This document shows positions 43,659-53,250 of a stretch of DNA of 64,000 bases, in pieces. This DNA comes from Acidithiobacillus marinus (GTDB lineage Bacteria > Pseudomonadota > Gammaproteobacteria > Acidithiobacillales > Acidithiobacillaceae). The notes beneath the pieces are model-generated. The model did not search any database. It was given only the letters and a program-made list of their open reading frames with translations, and was not told the DNA's origin. The stretch lies in the NCBI RefSeq assembly GCF_002847505.1, contig NZ_MXAV01000034.1:1-64000 (forward strand). The letters run 5' to 3'. A program made the translations under genes and the position numbers. The number at the start of each line of letters is the position of its first letter. Within the stretch, counting starts at the first letter, position 1.

Positions 43659-44903
43659 ATGCGCCCTTATGAGTTGTGGATCGGACTGCGCTATACCCGG
43701 GCAAAACGCAATAATCATTTCATTTCCTTCATTACCGGCACCGCCATTCTCGGGATGGTGATCGGAGTGGCGGCGCTGATTGCCGTCATGGCGGTTATGA
43801 ACGGTTTTGATCACACCCTGCGCTCACGGATTCTGGCGGTGACTTCGGATGTTATCGTCCAGGGTAACGGGGTACCGGTGCTCAACTGGCAGACCGCCAC
43901 CCGGCGCTTGTCGCGGGTACCCGATGTGACGGGCGTGGCCCCCTACGTGCAGGCCCAGGCCCTGGTTTCCCACGACGGTCTGGTGAGTGGTGCCATGATC
44001 CAGGGCATTGATCCCGCCCTGGAAGGCAAGGTCGACAAGCTGGCCAAGGACATGAAGGTCGGCAAGTTGCAAAGTTTGCAAACTCAGCCCTGGAGTATTG
44101 TTCTGGGCACGGCTCTGGCCCGGCAACTGGGGGTGACGGTGGGGGACAAGGTCACCCTGATTTCACCCCAGGGGGGCGTCACGCCTCTCGGTGTGAGTCC
44201 TTCCTTGCGACAGTTTACGGTGGTGGGGCTGTTTTCGGTGGGTATTTACGCCTATGACAGTGGCATGGCGTACATCAATCTGGGGGATGCCCAGCGCCTC
44301 TATGGCCTGGATCAAGGGGTGACGGGTTTGCGTATGCAGATCAAAAATCCCTTTGATGCTCCGGCATTTGCGGCCCATCTTCAGAAGCAGCTTGGACCCG
44401 CGTTTTACATTCAGGACTGGACCCAGACCCATGAAAACTTTTTCAAGGCCCTGAGTATGGAAAAACTGGTCATGTTTGTGATTCTTTCCCTGATTATTGC
44501 CGTGGCGGCCTTCAATATTGTGGCCACCCTGGTCATGGTGGTGACCGATAAGGAAACCGATATTGCGATTTTACGCACCTTGGGGGTGACCCCACGCAGT
44601 ATCATGCTGATTTTCATGGTCCAGGGGGCGGTGATCGGCCTGTTTGGCACTCTCCTGGGCGTGCTTTTCGGTGTCTTGCTGGCCCTGAATATCCCGACCC
44701 TGGTCCCCGCGCTCGAACAACTGCTGCATACCCAGTTCATTTCTCCGCAGGTATATTCCATCAGTCAGCTTCCTTCCAAACTCGAGCCCTGGGACGTGGT
44801 GCATGTGGCGGTGGCAGCATTGATCATGAGCTGGGTTGCCACTTTGTATCCGTCCTGGCGGGCATCCCGGGTGGCCCCGGCGGAGGCTTTGCGCTATGAG
44901 TGA
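43659..44903 (+). CDS. lolC: Lipoprotein-releasing ABC transporter permease LolC/LolE
   Basis: A 414-residue inner-membrane permease that works with LolD to extract lipoproteins destined for the outer membrane. The N-terminal ELWIGLRYTRAKRNNHFISFIT motif precedes the first membrane helix, a large periplasmic domain spans about residues 45-265, and three C-terminal helices follow, with the coupling segment ILRTLGVTPRSIMLIF near residue 305 and the terminal ASRVAPAEALRYE. Only one permease gene is present next to lolD, so the transporter may be a LolF-like homodimer, or a second gene lies elsewhere. Confidence 0.92.
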   Translation: MRPYELWIGLRYTRAKRNNHFISFITGTAILGMVIGVAALIAVMAVMNGFDHTLRSRILAVTSDVIVQGNGVPVLNWQTATRRLSRVPDVTGVAPYVQAQALVSHDGLVSGAMIQGIDPALEGKVDKLAKDMKVGKLQSLQTQPWSIVLGTALARQLGVTVGDKVTLISPQGGVTPLGVSPSLRQFTVVGLFSVGIYAYDSGMAYINLGDAQRLYGLDQGVTGLRMQIKNPFDAPAFAAHLQKQLGPAFYIQDWTQTHENFFKALSMEKLVMFVILSLIIAVAAFNIVATLVMVVTDKETDIAILRTLGVTPRSIMLIFMVQGAVIGLFGTLLGVLFGVLLALNIPTLVPALEQLLHTQFISPQVYSISQLPSKLEPWDVVHVAVAALIMSWVATLYPSWRASRVAPAEALRYE

Positions 44904-45585
44904 TGATCTGATTCTGTCTGTGGAACACTTGCGCCAGAGCTTTGCCATTGGCAGAGACAAGCTGGATGTCATTCGTGACGTCAACCTGCAAATTCACCAG
45001 GGCGAAAGTCTGGCGATTGTCGGCGCTTCCGGTCAGGGTAAAAGTACCCTGATGCACCTCATGGGCGGGCTGGAAAAACCGACGGGGGGTGTGGTGCGCA
45101 TTCTCGGCCAGGAAATTTACAAGCTCAGAGAATCCGCCCGCAGTCGTCTGCGCAACCAGAGTGTGGGGTTCGTGTATCAGTTGCATCGCCTGCTGCCGGA
45201 GTTTACGGCCCTGGAAAATGTCCTGTTGCCATTGCTGATTCGCCGGGTTCCCCGTCATTCTGTGCAGGCCTGGGGCGAAGAAATCCTGGCACGGGTCGGG
45301 CTGGGTGAACGTCTGCAACACAAACCGGGCATGCTCTCGGGCGGGGAAAGGCAGCGCGTGGCTCTGGCCCGGGCGCTGGTTACCCGGCCCGCCCTGCTGC
45401 TGGCCGATGAACCCACGGGAAATCTGGATAGTGATTCGGCCGAAAGTGTCCACGATTTGATGCTCAGCCTGAACCGGGAACTGGGCACGGCCCTGGTTAT
45501 CGTGACCCACGAACCGGCGCTGGCAGCCCATATGGGGCGGGTGTTGCGCTTGCAGAACGGGATTTTGCAGGCTCTGGAAGGCTGA
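44896..45585 (+). CDS. lolD: Lipoprotein-releasing ABC ATPase LolD
   Basis: A 229-residue ATP-binding subunit of the Lol transporter. ATG 44896 overlaps the lolC stop. Walker A reads GASGQGKST near residue 42 (Gln in the place of the more usual Ser/Gly), the Q-loop YQLHRLLPEFTALENV near residue 95, the signature LSGGERQRVALARAL near residue 150, Walker B LLLADEPTGNLD, and the His loop VTHEP. The LLPEFTALENV block is typical for LolD and MacB relatives. Translation coupled to lolC. Confidence 0.94.
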   Translation: MSDDLILSVEHLRQSFAIGRDKLDVIRDVNLQIHQGESLAIVGASGQGKSTLMHLMGGLEKPTGGVVRILGQEIYKLRESARSRLRNQSVGFVYQLHRLLPEFTALENVLLPLLIRRVPRHSVQAWGEEILARVGLGERLQHKPGMLSGGERQRVALARALVTRPALLLADEPTGNLDSDSAESVHDLMLSLNRELGTALVIVTHEPALAAHMGRVLRLQNGILQALEG

Positions 45586-45595
45586 TATTGCTGAC

Positions 45596-46159
45596 TTAGC
45601 GAATCCTTGACTGACGCAGGCGGCGGCGATATAGGCGCCAAATGACCCAGATACGCCAACCCTGCATGATGCTGGTGTAAACCAGCAGAGCGAGAGCGGT
45701 ACCCAATATCAGGCTCCCTATCCAGGTCACCAGATAGGCGTGCCAGAGCCGGTCGCCCATCGCAAGAATACCTATATCTCCATGAAAAATTTCATGAATA
45801 TCTTCGTAATGAACGGTGATGGCCGGAGCAATTCCCAACTGGCTGAGTAACCAGAAACCCAATTCATAAGACGCAAAGAAAAAAGGTATGATGGTCAGGG
45901 GGCCTGTGACCACCCAGGGCATAACCCATCCGATGGGAATGTAAGCTCTCCGCCAGAGGCAGAGCAAAGTGATGCTGAGTAAATGTCCGAAAAATGGCAG
46001 ACTGCCGATGAACGTGCCGATGGCGGCCGCCCGGGCGACGCTATGGCGGTGCGGACGCCAGAGCACTGGACGCGCTAGATAATGGGTAAAACGCCCGAGG
46101 GGACGCTTTTTGAGGATTTCCTCGCGGGTGGGAAAGCGGATAAAAGCGGGTAGGCGCAA
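45596..46159 (-). CDS. DUF2062 family membrane protein
   Basis: A 187-residue inner-membrane protein. The DUF2062 signature spans residues 38-100 (SVARAAAIGTFIGSLPFFGHLLSI, IPIGWVMPWVVTGPLTIIPFF). Three or four membrane segments are expected. Its genes are commonly found beside comEC and exbB-exbD, as here, but the function is unknown. It is divergent from comEC with a one-base overlap of start codons (46159), so the two promoters must lie inside each other's coding region. Confidence 0.85.
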   Translation of the reverse strand: MRLPAFIRFPTREEILKKRPLGRFTHYLARPVLWRPHRHSVARAAAIGTFIGSLPFFGHLLSITLLCLWRRAYIPIGWVMPWVVTGPLTIIPFFFASYELGFWLLSQLGIAPAITVHYEDIHEIFHGDIGILAMGDRLWHAYLVTWIGSLILGTALALLVYTSIMQGWRIWVIWRLYRRRLRQSRIR

Positions 46160-48357
46160 TGGGATTTTTCCACAACAATATTCGCCCTAGTGTAGCCAAG
46201 CTCTGGTCCGGAACCAAATCCTGGCCTTCCTTGCCTTTGGTTGTTCTGGCGGTAGGCTTGGGAATGGGGCTCTTTCACTGTTTCCGGCAATTACCGCCCC
46301 TGTGGATTCCGCTTTCCCTCGGTTTCATGTTTTTAGCGCTGGTCTGGAAATGGCGACCAGCAATACTCGTGGTACTGGCGGCGGGAGCTTTTTCCTGGGG
46401 GATCTGGCAGGCAGAACTGCGCCTCGCTGTGCATTGGCCCTTAGCCCAGCATCTCAGCGTGGAGGGGCGGATAGTTTCCATTCCCCAATTGGGTGGACGG
46501 GAATATCGTTTTCAGATGGCTCCCGAACATTGGCTGAAGGATGCGCCCGGCGGAGCCCGCCCGGCCATTTTGCAGGTGCATGGATCCCTCCCTGAAGTGC
46601 CCGTAGTCGGACAACGCTGGCATCTGCAACTGCGCAGTGAGGCACTGAGCAGCTTACCCGTCAGCCCTTTTGCAGACCTTGCCCGACAGCGTTTCTGGGA
46701 GGGCATCGGCGGCGTGGCACGTATTGAAAATGGGCATCTGCTGAAACCATTCTTCTGGAGTCTCGGCGATCACATTGCGAAGGCCCGGCAGGCGGTTTTG
46801 CAGGCGACCAACATGGCTCTGGATCGGGAATCCGCCGGATTTGTCCAGGCCCTCAGTGTAGGTGTGGGCAATCAGCTTCCTCCCGAAATCTGGCGTATTT
46901 ACCGGGATACGGGGACGGCCCATCTACTGGTTATCTCCGGCTCCCATGTGGCCGTCGTGGCAGGACTGTTCGGCTGGTTGCTGCAATGGCTCTGGCGGCG
47001 GATACCCTGGCTGGTGATGCGCTGGCCAGCACAAACCGCCGGAGTGCTGGCCAGTATTCCGGCAGCCTGGTTTTACGCCAGTTTTGCCGGCATGCAGATT
47101 CCTGGAGAGCGGGCGGCTTGGATGATTACTGCCGCCGCTGTGTCCTGGCTGCTGGGACGCTCCCACCGCGCCTGGCAGGGACTGGCTTTGGCGGGCCTGC
47201 TCATTGTGTGCTTCAACCCCGGCGCCATGGTGGATGTGGGGTTTTGGCTGTCGCTGGGTGCGGTGGCCGCGCTAATAGCCGTCGGCTACGGTGAAGGCGG
47301 CTGGCGCACTTTACTGCGCAGCCAGTGGGCCGTATTTATTGCGCTGTTGCCGCTTCTCGCGGTCTGGTTCGGACAAATCTCCCTGGTTTCCCCCCTCGCG
47401 AATATGCTGGTTATCCCGCTGGTGGAATTGCTGGCAGTACCTGTGGCCTTGCTGGGCACCCTGCTTGCTCTGCTCGATCTGGAATTGCTCAGTCGCGTGT
47501 TGTTTCGTGTGGTTGCTCTGCAGATGGACGGAATTACTCTATTGCTCAGAGCCTTGCTGGAGATCCCTTATGCACAGTTGCATACCGGTACGGATCGGAT
47601 CTGGGCGGTACTGGCCGCCGCCTTCGGACTGAGCATTTTCTTCCTGCCGTCCGGTTGGCCGGGGCGATCCCTGGCCTTTCTCGGGCTGGTGCCGTTGTTG
47701 GTGCCAGCGGCGGGGGGCGCAGATTTTGAGCTGCGCGATTTATCGGCGCAGTCCGGCATGGTCCTCTTTTGGCAAGAAAAGCAATATAGTGGCGTATGGA
47801 CCGCCAATCTCTGGAAATCTGGAGCCCGTCGCGAAGCGGGTCTGGCCTTGGTCGCTGTGCTCCAGAAGAAAGGTCTGGACAAGGTTTCGGACTGGGTGCG
47901 GACAGATACTTCCACGCCTTTACCCATTCTGGCAGCAGCGCGGCAGTGGGCCCCACCAGGGGCCCGTCATTATCTGCACAGCTCAAATCCCCTGGGCGTC
48001 TGTCGTGGTGAAGCCGGTCATGCGCCGCCAGGCAGCGTTTTTGTAAATCTGGGTAAGACCTTCCAGCCCTGCATGCTGTTGTGGGGGCAGGGGCCGGATT
48101 TGCTGATTCTCGGCGATATGGATGTCAATACTCTACAGCGGCTTGCGAGCACCCGGTCGAGCAGCTTGCAGCGAGTACAGCTGGTATTGGCCCCTGACAG
48201 TCTGGCTGAGGCAGAGCGGAAATTTCTGGCCAGCCGCATGCCCCATGCGGTCATTCATTATGCAGGGAAGAATCCTGCTGAAGTTTGGACATGGCAAAAC
48301 GGGCATTTTCGCTCTGCAGCTGTTTCATCGCCAGCCTACTGGCAGGCTCGGGATTGA
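46159..48357 (+). CDS. comEC: ComEC/Rec2-type DNA-uptake channel with degenerate C-terminal domain
   Basis: A 732-residue polytopic inner-membrane protein. The competence core includes LSVGVGNQLPPEIWRIYRDTGTAHLLVISGSHVAV near residues 233-267, the classical RDTGT-x-HLL-x-ISG block, and GMQIPGERAAWMI near residue 315. It forms the channel for single-stranded DNA entry during transformation. The C-terminal about 200 residues occupy the position of the metallo-beta-lactamase-like nuclease domain, but no HxHxDH motif is present, so this domain appears catalytically dead. Either another nuclease converts the DNA or the protein has lost uptake function. No other com genes are in the window. Confidence 0.87.
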   Translation: MGFFHNNIRPSVAKLWSGTKSWPSLPLVVLAVGLGMGLFHCFRQLPPLWIPLSLGFMFLALVWKWRPAILVVLAAGAFSWGIWQAELRLAVHWPLAQHLSVEGRIVSIPQLGGREYRFQMAPEHWLKDAPGGARPAILQVHGSLPEVPVVGQRWHLQLRSEALSSLPVSPFADLARQRFWEGIGGVARIENGHLLKPFFWSLGDHIAKARQAVLQATNMALDRESAGFVQALSVGVGNQLPPEIWRIYRDTGTAHLLVISGSHVAVVAGLFGWLLQWLWRRIPWLVMRWPAQTAGVLASIPAAWFYASFAGMQIPGERAAWMITAAAVSWLLGRSHRAWQGLALAGLLIVCFNPGAMVDVGFWLSLGAVAALIAVGYGEGGWRTLLRSQWAVFIALLPLLAVWFGQISLVSPLANMLVIPLVELLAVPVALLGTLLALLDLELLSRVLFRVVALQMDGITLLLRALLEIPYAQLHTGTDRIWAVLAAAFGLSIFFLPSGWPGRSLAFLGLVPLLVPAAGGADFELRDLSAQSGMVLFWQEKQYSGVWTANLWKSGARREAGLALVAVLQKKGLDKVSDWVRTDTSTPLPILAAARQWAPPGARHYLHSSNPLGVCRGEAGHAPPGSVFVNLGKTFQPCMLLWGQGPDLLILGDMDVNTLQRLASTRSSSLQRVQLVLAPDSLAEAERKFLASRMPHAVIHYAGKNPAEVWTWQNGHFRSAAVSSPAYWQARD

Positions 48358-48446
48358 TCCTTTTGATTCATTTTATCGCGCTGCCGTTTTTCAGCTCTTG
48401 TGCTATATTCCTGCTTCGTCCAATTTAATAGAAAGCTGGAGGCGAT

Positions 48447-49067
48447 GTGCAGGAGTTGCTGCAGTTATTTAAACTGGGTGGTTTTGTCCTCCCCCTTCTG
48501 ATTCTCCTGGCCGTCATCGCTCTGGCGATTATTGGCAACCGTTTCTGGGTGCTGCGCAAGACCCGTATTGCGCCCCGGGATTTGGCTCCCCGGGTCACTG
48601 ATCTGGTCGAAGCCGGAAAAGTCCAGCAGGCGGTCAAGCTGCTCTACGAAAACGACACACCCCTGGCGCGGCTGATGCTGGTGGCCTTGCAGCAGGCCGG
48701 TCAGCCCCGGGATGTCATCAAGGAATCCATAGAAGAAAGTGGCCGGCAAGAAGTGGCGCATCTGGATCGTTTTTTGAACTTTCTCGGCAGTATCGCCGGC
48801 GTGTCCCCTCTGCTGGGTTTGCTGGGAACGGTGTTCGGAATCATGCACGCCTTTGCGGCCATCGGCATGGTGGGAGCCGGCGATCCCAAGGCTTTGGCCA
48901 GTGGTATTGCCGAAGCACTGATTACCACCGCCAGCGGTCTGATTGTTGCCATTCCCAGCCTGATATTTTATCGATATTTCAAGGGGCAGGTGGATGGTCT
49001 GGTGTTGGCCATTGAAAAAGAAGCCTTGAAAGTGGTGAATACGCTTTCCGGAGGTTCGGGAAGATGA
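48447..49067 (+). CDS. exbB: MotA/TolQ/ExbB proton channel protein
   Basis: A 206-residue inner-membrane proton-channel component. GTG 48447 is preceded by GGAGG. Three membrane helices: residues 10-30 (GFVLPLLILLAVIALAIIG), about 115-140 in the block GVSPLLGLLGTVFGIMHAF, and about 150-175 (GIAEALITTASGLIVAIPSLIFY), which holds the conserved Thr and Pro residues of the channel. It powers an unknown TonB- or Tol-like partner together with the following exbD gene, which it overlaps by four bases. Confidence 0.92.
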   Translation: MQELLQLFKLGGFVLPLLILLAVIALAIIGNRFWVLRKTRIAPRDLAPRVTDLVEAGKVQQAVKLLYENDTPLARLMLVALQQAGQPRDVIKESIEESGRQEVAHLDRFLNFLGSIAGVSPLLGLLGTVFGIMHAFAAIGMVGAGDPKALASGIAEALITTASGLIVAIPSLIFYRYFKGQVDGLVLAIEKEALKVVNTLSGGSGR

Positions 49068-49468
49068 ACCTGCGCCCTCGCGTCAACGAAGAGCCAGACA
49101 TCAATGTGGTGTCCATGGTGGATATTGTGCTGGTGCTGCTCCTTTTTTTCATGGTGACCAGCAGTTTTGAGCATCAATCCCATCTCTCCATGCAATTACC
49201 CAAGGCCCAGCAGGCTGCTGCGGGGCTGCCCAAGACGCCCATCACCATTGATCTGAGTGCCAGTGGACAGGTGCAGATGGATAAGGTCGTTGTGCCCATG
49301 GCGGATTTGCTGGGACGCCTGAAAGCATTGGCAGCCAAGGATCCGCAACGCGTGATCGTGTTGCGTGCCGATAAAAACACCACGCAGCAGTATGTGATTG
49401 ACGTGCTGGATGCCGCCCAGCAAGCTGGGTTGACCCGCATCAGTTTCGCCACCTTGAGTAATCGCTGA
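49064..49468 (+). CDS. exbD: Biopolymer transporter ExbD/TolR
   Basis: A 134-residue single-span inner-membrane protein. The membrane helix MVDIVLVLLLFFMVTSSF near residues 17-35 contains the essential Asp, followed by a periplasmic domain ending in VIVLRADKNTTQQYVIDVLDAAQQAGL, the typical ExbD fold. Works with ExbB to couple the proton gradient to a partner at the outer membrane. Which TonB it serves is not visible here. Confidence 0.93.
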   Translation: MNLRPRVNEEPDINVVSMVDIVLVLLLFFMVTSSFEHQSHLSMQLPKAQQAAAGLPKTPITIDLSASGQVQMDKVVVPMADLLGRLKALAAKDPQRVIVLRADKNTTQQYVIDVLDAAQQAGLTRISFATLSNR

Positions 49469-49471
49469 ACG

Positions 49472-50143
49472 GTGCGACTGGAAGGACGTTCCCAGCGTCT
49501 GACGGCTCGGCTGGCAGCTATTATGATCAAAGGCATAGCCTTGACCTTGCGCTGGAAAGAAGTGGGCGACGCCCCGGTTCGGCAACAGATTGCAGCGGGA
49601 CAGCCTTTTATTCTGGCATTCTGGCATGGACGCGGAGTAATGATCACCGAAGCCTATCGGCGCGTCGGCGGTCGTGATATTCATGTGCTCATCAGTGAAC
49701 ATCGGGATGGAGAGTTGATTGCCATGACTCTGGCCTATTGGGGCTATTCCGCCGTGCGCGGCTCATCGCGACGGGGTGCAGTGAAAGGGGGCAGAGGGAT
49801 GCTCAAGATGGCTCTGAGCGGGCACACCCTGGCCATTACCCCAGATGGACCCAGAGGCCCCCGTGAGGTCTTGCAAAAAGGGGTGATTGATCTCGCTCGT
49901 ATTTCCGGCCTGCCCATTATTCCGGTGAGCTATTCGGCCCGGCGGGCCAAATGTTTTTCCAGCTGGGATAGATTTTTGTTGCCTTATCCGGGAACACGCA
50001 TAGTCATTACCTGGGGAGAAGCTTTGCAGATTCCCCGGGATGCAGACTCCGTCATGCAGGCCACACTGCAGCAGCAATTGGAAACAACCATGATTGATTT
50101 ACGCAAACAGGCGGACAATTTAGTAAGCCGCCAGTATGATTAG
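49472..50143 (+). CDS. DUF374 lysophospholipid-acyltransferase-like protein
   Basis: A 223-residue protein with the LPLAT-like DUF374 fold. GTG 49472 lies three bases after exbD. Motifs are ILAFWHGRGVMI near residue 47 (a variant of the HxxxD block with Trp-His), LISEHRDGELIA near residue 74, GYSAVRGSSRRGAVKGGRGML near residue 92, and ITPDGPRGPREVLQKG near residue 122. These match DUF374 proteins, which may transfer acyl chains to lipid A or related lipids. It sits inside an LPS and envelope gene run. Substrate unknown. Confidence 0.82.
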   Translation: MRLEGRSQRLTARLAAIMIKGIALTLRWKEVGDAPVRQQIAAGQPFILAFWHGRGVMITEAYRRVGGRDIHVLISEHRDGELIAMTLAYWGYSAVRGSSRRGAVKGGRGMLKMALSGHTLAITPDGPRGPREVLQKGVIDLARISGLPIIPVSYSARRAKCFSSWDRFLLPYPGTRIVITWGEALQIPRDADSVMQATLQQQLETTMIDLRKQADNLVSRQYD

Positions 50144-50149
50144 TCCTCT

Positions 50150-51295
50150 ATGAGCTATTACGAAAATCAATGGTTGCGCGGACGCTGGGCCAGTTGGCAG
50201 GATGCGCGCGCGGGTCGCCAGGGGCAGGCCAATGCCCGCTGGGGATGGATCAAGGCGCCGGGTGAGCGGGGACCGATCCTTTGGATGCAGAGTTTTACAG
50301 CTGCCGACGAACAGCGACTAGGTGTAGAACTCGCCAGGGCCATTGCCGAAAAGCGTCGGGATCTCCGTATGGTCATGACCTTTGAGCAAGAGTATCCGCA
50401 GATGTTGCAACAGCATACGGAAGGCATTGAGCGTCTGGGCTACGGCTTTGGTCCCTGTGATCATCCCCAGGCGGTGGAGCGCACCCTCGATAAACTCAGC
50501 CCACTGCGTTATCTGGCACTGGGTCGTGCGCCGCGTCAGGTTTTGTCGGCAGCGCTGGAACGCCGGAAAGTCCCCAGTATCCTGATGGCGGCCGATCCCG
50601 GAAACTCCCGACCAACCCTGCTGGAAGCTATTTATCCTCGCGATTCAGCACAGGCGGAATTATGGCAGGGTAAAATCGCTGCATCGCTATTGCAGGAGCC
50701 GGTGGATTTCGCGACCCTTTTTACCATCGCCCAAGTGGATCCCAATTTTCGCAGCATGATCAGTGGCACCGAAGAAGGACTCCTCTGGTGGGTCCAGGGC
50801 CTGAGTGGTACACAATGGCAGGTCTGGCGACAAGCCTGGTTGGCATCCTCCTTGTCGCGCCGAGGCATTCTGTTTTTGGGCGGACAGGAAACTCCCCAAG
50901 ACTTGCCGAAGCTATCACGCTGGCAGCGCCAACCCCTGCCCGCTGGTTCGCTGTTGGCCGTCGATGAAGAACGCTGGTATCCCGCCCTGGCCGCAGCCGC
51001 TCAGGCCGTCCATCTGCAATCTGCATCCTCTTTTTTGCAATGGCAGGTTTATGCCGGATCACGACCGGTGAGTGTGCATCCGGGCGTGATCGTGAATGCT
51101 ATCAGCCATCTGGACGCCGGTGCAGTGGAGGTTCTGGATCAACCGGCACAAGTGTTGCAGCATTGGCAGGATCTGTCTGCAGATGTGATGACGGCGCGGC
51201 AGCGCGGCGATGCGACGCGGCGGGTTTTCTGGCAGGAACGACGCCTGGCCGGGGAGCGTCTTCCCGAGTTTTTGCAGCGGGTTTTTGACTGGTGA
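50150..51295 (+). CDS. KdtA-like (3-deoxy-manno-octulosonate transferase-like) divergent protein
   Basis: A 381-residue protein I recognise only weakly. The beginning ([30 protein letters not shown], then [24 protein letters not shown]) follows the pattern of the N-terminal domain of Kdo transferase WaaA, where a catalytic Glu stands in the W-x-HA-x-SVGE block. Here that stretch reads [10 protein letters not shown]. The C-terminal glycosyltransferase-B half is also divergent. It overlaps lpxK by four bases and lies where waaA or msbA is common. A role in LPS core assembly is plausible; an inactive or altered-specificity homologue is equally so. Confidence 0.55.
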   Translation: MSYYENQWLRGRWASWQDARAGRQGQANARWGWIKAPGERGPILWMQSFTAADEQRLGVELARAIAEKRRDLRMVMTFEQEYPQMLQQHTEGIERLGYGFGPCDHPQAVERTLDKLSPLRYLALGRAPRQVLSAALERRKVPSILMAADPGNSRPTLLEAIYPRDSAQAELWQGKIAASLLQEPVDFATLFTIAQVDPNFRSMISGTEEGLLWWVQGLSGTQWQVWRQAWLASSLSRRGILFLGGQETPQDLPKLSRWQRQPLPAGSLLAVDEERWYPALAAAAQAVHLQSASSFLQWQVYAGSRPVSVHPGVIVNAISHLDAGAVEVLDQPAQVLQHWQDLSADVMTARQRGDATRRVFWQERRLAGERLPEFLQRVFDW

Positions 51296-52302
51296 CCCTG
51301 CGCCGGACCCTCGAAGCACAATGGCAGGAGGGCGGCTGGCTCGCCACGAGTTTACGCCCTCTGGGTGCTCTGACTGGGAGTGTAGCGGCCTGGCGGCGGC
51401 GGCATATTCATGGACGGCCAGCGGCCATCCCGAGCATCGTGGTGGGAAATCTCAGTGTCGGCGGTAGTGGTAAAACGCCGCTGGTGGCGGCTCTGGCAAG
51501 ATTGCTCAACACTGCGGGCTGGCGGGTGGCTATCATCAGTCGCGGCTATGGGGCGCAGCCTCCCCATTGGCCCTATCGGGTGCAGGCGGGCGACTCAGCG
51601 CAGCAGGCCGGAGATGAGCCGCTATTACTGGCGCAGTTCCAGACGCAAGCTGACCAGGCCGTCTTCATCTGCCCTGACCGTCACCGTGCCATTGCGGCGG
51701 CAGCCGCAGAGGGCTTTGATCTGGCCTTGCTGGATGATGGTTTCCAGCACCTTGCTCTGCGCCCGACCTTGCGTTTTCTGGTCATGTCCGGAGCTCAACC
51801 CCTGGGAAACGGTCACTGCCTGCCGGCGGGCCCGCTGCGCGAATCTCCTGCCGCCCTCGCAGAGGCCGATGCCTTGTTGCTGGATGCAGCGGCGGCGGCC
51901 AGTCTGGCGCCTGGCGAATCGCCGCCGCGTTTTCAATTTCAGGTCCGGCCCCGGGATTTGCAGGCCCTCGCCGACCCTCAGCGGACCCGCAGTCTGGAAA
52001 GCCTGACTGGCCAACACTGGACTGCCGTGACCGGTATCGCCCGTCCGCAACGCTTTGTCGATACCTTGCAGGCATTGGGAGCTATAGTGGATGCCCGGTT
52101 TTTTCCGGACCATCATGTTTTTCGTCGGGAGGATATTGAGCATTTGCCACGGCCACTCGTCATGACCGAAAAAGATGCCGTAAAATGTCGAGGGTTCGCC
52201 CATGCGGATGACTGGGTGTTGCGCATAGAAGCGCAACTTGTGGCAGATTTCATGCCCTGGCTGGAAAGGGCGCTTTCAACCCGGAGGAATCATGAGCATT
52301 GA
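51292..52302 (+). CDS. lpxK: Tetraacyldisaccharide 4'-kinase
   Basis: A 336-residue inner-membrane-associated kinase that phosphorylates the lipid A disaccharide. GTG 51292 overlaps the upstream stop. Walker A is unusual, as in all Lpx[15 protein letters not shown] near residue 50. ISRGYGAQ near residue 80, GDEPLLLA near residue 105, and [11 protein letters not shown] near residue 145 are conserved; PDHHVF and the terminal MTEKDAVKC complete the family pattern. The absence of msbA next to it is unusual but not rare. Confidence 0.95.
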   Translation: MTLRRTLEAQWQEGGWLATSLRPLGALTGSVAAWRRRHIHGRPAAIPSIVVGNLSVGGSGKTPLVAALARLLNTAGWRVAIISRGYGAQPPHWPYRVQAGDSAQQAGDEPLLLAQFQTQADQAVFICPDRHRAIAAAAAEGFDLALLDDGFQHLALRPTLRFLVMSGAQPLGNGHCLPAGPLRESPAALAEADALLLDAAAAASLAPGESPPRFQFQVRPRDLQALADPQRTRSLESLTGQHWTAVTGIARPQRFVDTLQALGAIVDARFFPDHHVFRREDIEHLPRPLVMTEKDAVKCRGFAHADDWVLRIEAQLVADFMPWLERALSTRRNHEH

Positions 52303-52474
52303 TCGTCGCTTGTTGGATTTGTTGGCCTGTCCCCAATGCAAAGGAGGACTGCAACCCTGCGCACAACGGCAGGCCCTCTGTTGTCCGCGCTGTCACCTGC
52401 AATATCCCATCCGCGATGACATTCCGGTGCTGTTGCTGGATGAGGCCAAGCCCTATACGGACAACTCCGCATGA
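52292..52474 (+). CDS. Trm112-like zinc-ribbon protein
   Basis: A 60-residue Trm112/YcaR-type protein. ATG 52292 is preceded by CGGAGGA. Two Cys-x2-Cys knuckles (CPQC near residue 13, CCPRC near residue 30) form the zinc ribbon; LLDLLACP and [11 protein letters not shown] are the conserved blocks. Bacterial members sit between lpxK and kdsB almost universally. Overlaps both neighbours. Function unclear. Confidence 0.93.
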   Translation: MSIDRRLLDLLACPQCKGGLQPCAQRQALCCPRCHLQYPIRDDIPVLLLDEAKPYTDNSA

Positions 52475-53229
52475 GTTTTTGTGTGCTCATTCCGGCCCGC
52501 CTGGCCTCTACCCGCCTGCCCCGCAAGGTGCTGCTGGAAGTGGGCGGTTTACCCATGATTGAACAGGTGCGTCGTCGCGCCGTGGAAAGCGGCGCATCCC
52601 GGGTCGTGGTGGCCGCCGATCACCCGGAAATTGTCGCCTGCATTGAAGCGCATGGCGGAGAAGCCTTGCTGACCTCACCTGACCATGTCTGCGGGACGGA
52701 AAGACTCGCCGAAGCCGCCCGGTTACTGGACTTACCTGCCGATACGGTAATCGTCAACCTGCAGGGCGATGAACCCGGAATGCCTCCTGCTCTTTTGCAG
52801 GCCACGGCAAAACTGTTGCTGGAAAATGCGGCCTTGAAAATGGCGACGGCCGCTGTCCCCATCCATCATTGGGGGGAACTGGCAGACCCTCATGCCGTAA
52901 AGCTGATCTGTAACGACCAGGGGCATGCCCGGTATTTTTCCCGTGCCCCTATTCCCTGGTATCGCCAGTATTTCCCCATGCAGTCACAGGACCCTTTGCC
53001 GGATGGCGGGCACTGGTGGCGTCATATCGGACTTTATGCCTATCGCCACCAGTTTCTGCAGGATTATGCCCGCTGGCCAACCAGTCCTCTGGAACAGATC
53101 GAATCGCTGGAGCAAATGCGCGCATTGGAGCGTGGCGTGCAAATTGCGGTATATTGCTCTGCGGAAGTGCCCCTGGCCGGCGTGGATACGCTGGCTGATC
53201 TGGAGCGGGTACGTTGTCTTTTTCCCTGA
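52471..53229 (+). CDS. kdsB: 3-deoxy-manno-octulosonate cytidylyltransferase
   Basis: A 252-residue cytoplasmic enzyme that makes CMP-Kdo from Kdo and CTP for LPS core synthesis. The nucleotide-binding start IPARLASTRLPRKVLLEVGGLPMI, the loop VVVAADHPEI, SPDHVCGTERLAEA near residue 70, and VIVNLQGDEPGMPP near residue 92 are all diagnostic. Length equals E. coli KdsB (248). It closes the lpxK-Trm112-kdsB operon. Confidence 0.97.
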   Translation: MSFCVLIPARLASTRLPRKVLLEVGGLPMIEQVRRRAVESGASRVVVAADHPEIVACIEAHGGEALLTSPDHVCGTERLAEAARLLDLPADTVIVNLQGDEPGMPPALLQATAKLLLENAALKMATAAVPIHHWGELADPHAVKLICNDQGHARYFSRAPIPWYRQYFPMQSQDPLPDGGHWWRHIGLYAYRHQFLQDYARWPTSPLEQIESLEQMRALERGVQIAVYCSAEVPLAGVDTLADLERVRCLFP

Positions 53230-53250
53230 ACCACCATCAAGGAGTGATCT

